DNA of 8,005 bases from the NCBI GenBank assembly GCA_020025375.1, contig JAHHSF010000054.1:1-8005 (forward strand). The letters run 5' to 3'. The stretch is from Oscillospiraceae bacterium (lineage in GTDB: Bacteria > Bacillota > Clostridia > Oscillospirales > Oscillospiraceae). Shown here piece after piece: positions 6,399-8,005 of the stretch (the stretch's first letter is position 1; each line of letters starts with the position of its first letter). Made by a program: the position numbers and the translations under genes. The notes beneath the pieces are model-generated. The model was not told the DNA's origin and ran no database searches. It saw only the letters and a program-made list of their open reading frames with translations.

Positions 6399-6989
6399 AT
6401 GGACATTATCTTGGCCTCCGGCTCGCCCCGCCGGAAACAGCTTTTGGAGACCATGGGCATCCGGGACTTCCGGGTCCTGGTCCCGGACTTTGACGAATCC
6501 TCTGTGGCTCTGGAGGCCCCTGCCCAGCTGGTGGAGGCCCTCTCCCAGGGGAAGGCGGCGGCCGCCGCCCACAAGCTGAACGACCCCCATGCCCTTATCC
6601 TGGCTGCCGACACGGTGGTGGCCCTGGGGGATACCGTCCTGGGTAAGCCCGCCGACCATCTGGATGCGTTTCGGATGCTGGCCTCCCTCTCCAAGGTCCG
6701 ACACCAGGTCTACACCGGCTTCACCGTCCGCCGGGGGGACCAGGCGGTCACCAGCCACGAGGTCACCTCCGTGACCTTTCGCCCCCTCTCCGAGGAGGAG
6801 ATCTCCGCCTATATCGCCACCGGCGAGCCCATGGACAAGGCCGGTGCCTACGGCATCCAGGGCCTCGGCTCCCTGCTGGTGGAGCGCATCGAGGGGGACT
6901 ATTTCAACGTGATGGGCCTGCCCGTCTGCCATCTGGGCCAGGTGCTCCGCTCCTTCGGGGTGGACTGCCTGAAGCTGGCCAATCAATAA
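6399..6989 (+). CDS. maf: Maf-family nucleoside triphosphate pyrophosphatase
   Basis: Maf protein (196 residues) of the house-cleaning family that cleaves non-canonical or excess nucleoside triphosphates to monophosphate plus pyrophosphate; Bacillus Maf is also linked to septum formation. Visible motifs: LASGSPRRKQLL (5-16) binding phosphate, AADTVV (69-74) with the expected catalytic Asp71, GKP (82-84), HQVYTG (102-107), DKAGAYGIQG (146-155) and GDYFNVMGLP (166-175). These fit the dTTP/UTP-type (YhdE-like) subgroup better than the 7-methyl-GTP type, but substrate choice is inferred. The ATG at 6399 has AAGGAG six bases upstream; an upstream TTG at 6375 lies in the hairpin and is rejected. 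maf is followed after 18 bases by mreC, the usual neighbour of maf in Firmicutes, though mreB and radC are missing between them. Confidence 0.95.
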   Translation: MDIILASGSPRRKQLLETMGIRDFRVLVPDFDESSVALEAPAQLVEALSQGKAAAAAHKLNDPHALILAADTVVALGDTVLGKPADHLDAFRMLASLSKVRHQVYTGFTVRRGDQAVTSHEVTSVTFRPLSEEEISAYIATGEPMDKAGAYGIQGLGSLLVERIEGDYFNVMGLPVCHLGQVLRSFGVDCLKLANQ

Positions 6990-7007
6990 GTGGGAGGAGG
7001 CGCCGCC

Positions 7008-7850
7008 ATGAAGGACTTTTTTCGTCACAACGGAGGGTTGATTCTCCTGATCGCGGTGCTTTTGACCGCCATCATCGCCATTTTTTCCACCCTCTTCGGG
7101 GGCCTTGCCAACCCTCTGACCAACCTGTGGACGGTTGTAACCGCCCCGGCCAAGGAGCTTTCCAATCGCTTTGTGGACTGGACCGAGGGGGTCTACAACT
7201 ACTCCTTCCGGTATGAAGAGCTGGAGGAGGAGAACGCCGCCCTGAAAAAGCAGGTGGCCGAGCTGGAAAAGGATGCCGCCCGGGGGGCCCTCGCCATTCA
7301 GGAGAACGATCGGCTCCGGGCCTTGCTGGGCCTGAGGGAACGGCGGGCGGATTTCGATCTTGAATCCGCCACCATCATTTCCCGCTCCACCTCCAACTGG
7401 GAATCCCTTTTTACCATCAGCAAGGGCTCCATCCATGACGTGGCCGCCGGAGACTGTGTCATCGACGAAAACGGCGCTTTGGTGGGTGTGGTCACCGAGG
7501 TGGGGGTCAACTGGTCCTCCGTGCGGACCCTGATCGACGCGGACACCGAGATGGGCGGCCTGGTGGCCCGGACCGATTCCGCCGCCATCGCTGAGGGGGA
7601 TTTTTCCCTTATGGAGGAGGGAAAGCTGAAGCTTACCTACCTGCCTGAGAACACCCAGCTCATTGCCGGGGACCTGGTCCTCACCTCGGGCCTCAACGGA
7701 ACCTACCCCTCCGGGCTGGTCATCGGCTCCATCCAGGAGCTTCGCACCGAGGCCTCCGGCATGAGCCAGTACGCCATCCTGGCCCCCAAGGCCGACTTGC
7801 CCGCCTTGAAGCAGGTCTTTATCATCAAGGACTTCCAGATTGTGGAGTGA
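7008..7850 (+). CDS. mreC: Rod-shape-determining protein MreC
   Basis: MreC (280 residues), a membrane-anchored elongasome scaffold that links MreB-directed wall synthesis to the RodA/PBP2 synthase outside the membrane. A short cytoplasmic tail is followed by one membrane segment at about residues 10-30, then a coiled coil at about 67-108 (YEELEEENAALKKQVAELE) that drives dimerisation, and two beta-barrel subdomains typical of MreC. The region VGVVTEVGVNWSSVRTLID (159-177) and LVLTSGLNGTYPSGLVIG (223-240) are family-typical. The true start is the ATG at 7008, with GGGAGGAGG ending seven bases upstream; the GTG at 6990 overlaps that ribosome site. It begins 18 bases after maf, and mreD follows after four bases, so it is cotranscribed with both. 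Confidence 0.95.
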   Translation: MKDFFRHNGGLILLIAVLLTAIIAIFSTLFGGLANPLTNLWTVVTAPAKELSNRFVDWTEGVYNYSFRYEELEEENAALKKQVAELEKDAARGALAIQENDRLRALLGLRERRADFDLESATIISRSTSNWESLFTISKGSIHDVAAGDCVIDENGALVGVVTEVGVNWSSVRTLIDADTEMGGLVARTDSAAIAEGDFSLMEEGKLKLTYLPENTQLIAGDLVLTSGLNGTYPSGLVIGSIQELRTEASGMSQYAILAPKADLPALKQVFIIKDFQIVE

Positions 7851-7854
7851 CACC

Positions 7855-8005
7855 ATGACAAGAAACGATTTTCTCTTCAAATGGTTTTGGTACGCCATGG
7901 CTCTGCTCCCCGTCTGGGCGGTGGAGGCCCTGGTCTTTGACCCCCTGCATATCCTGGGGGTGAGTCCCATGCTCCTGCCCCTGGCGGCGGTGGCCGTAGC
8001 CGTAC
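7855..8005 (+). CDS. mreD: Rod-shape-determining protein MreD, N-terminal 50 codons (runs off right end)
   Basis: Start of a hydrophobic membrane protein placed four bases after mreC, with GGAG seven bases before the ATG at 7855. The 50 visible residues read as two membrane segments split by FDPLHILGVSPMLLP, where the 'I.GV.P.LL' pattern after the first segment is typical of MreD. MreD is an integral membrane component of the elongasome that works with MreC. The call relies as much on position after mreC as on sequence, since most of the protein is outside the window. Confidence 0.85.
   Translation, partial: MTRNDFLFKWFWYAMALLPVWAVEALVFDPLHILGVSPMLLPLAAVAVAV

Noticed and set aside
6372..7970. 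532-codon open frame on the minus strand opposite maf, mreC and mreD
   Set aside because: It spans three well-supported genes and their gaps, is low-complexity (rich in Gly, Gln, His) and has no family motif, so it is a GC-bias shadow.

Overview
The window is a dense chromosomal housekeeping segment, about 60% or more G+C, from a low-complexity-RBS (GGAGG-type) bacterium. Strong Firmicutes-style Shine-Dalgarno sites, a DnaD-domain protein coupled to a DnaI-type helicase loader, ZapA, a long two-part U32 protein and the dut-maf-mreC-mreD order all point to a high-GC member of the Clostridia. Oscillospiraceae-like gut bacteria (the Flavonifractor/Lawsonibacter type) are my best guess, which is an inference and not a database match. 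No prophage, transposase, CRISPR array, rRNA or tRNA is visible.

Layout. The left half is read leftward. A DnaD-domain primosome protein (3070-2078), a DnaI/DnaC-type helicase loader (2078-1074) and a small DUF1294 membrane protein (1074-805) form one operon with TGATG stop/start overlaps at both junctions. After a 209-base gap comes the N-terminal 198 codons of a Ppx/GppA phosphatase (595 to beyond base 1), which seems to have its own promoter. The right half is read rightward: zapA, a terminator-like hairpin, a 694-residue U32 protein, a 158-base gap holding a large imperfect palindrome, dut, a second hairpin, maf, mreC and the start of mreD, which runs off the right end.

The two halves diverge from a 176-base AT-rich region (3071-3246) carrying a plausible promoter on each strand and a small inverted repeat between them. 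DNA-replication loading (DnaD, DnaI) is thus set back to back with cell division (ZapA) and, further along, wall elongation (MreC, MreD). Dut and Maf are both nucleotide house-cleaning pyrophosphatases and sit side by side just before the elongasome genes.

I do not see an undescribed system with a clear signature. The items most worth a second look are the palindromic element at 5777-5849, the internal duplication of the U32 protein with a second cysteine set, the absence of mreB next to mreC/mreD, the hairpins inside the rightward gene series, and the DUF1294 gene translationally coupled to replication genes.
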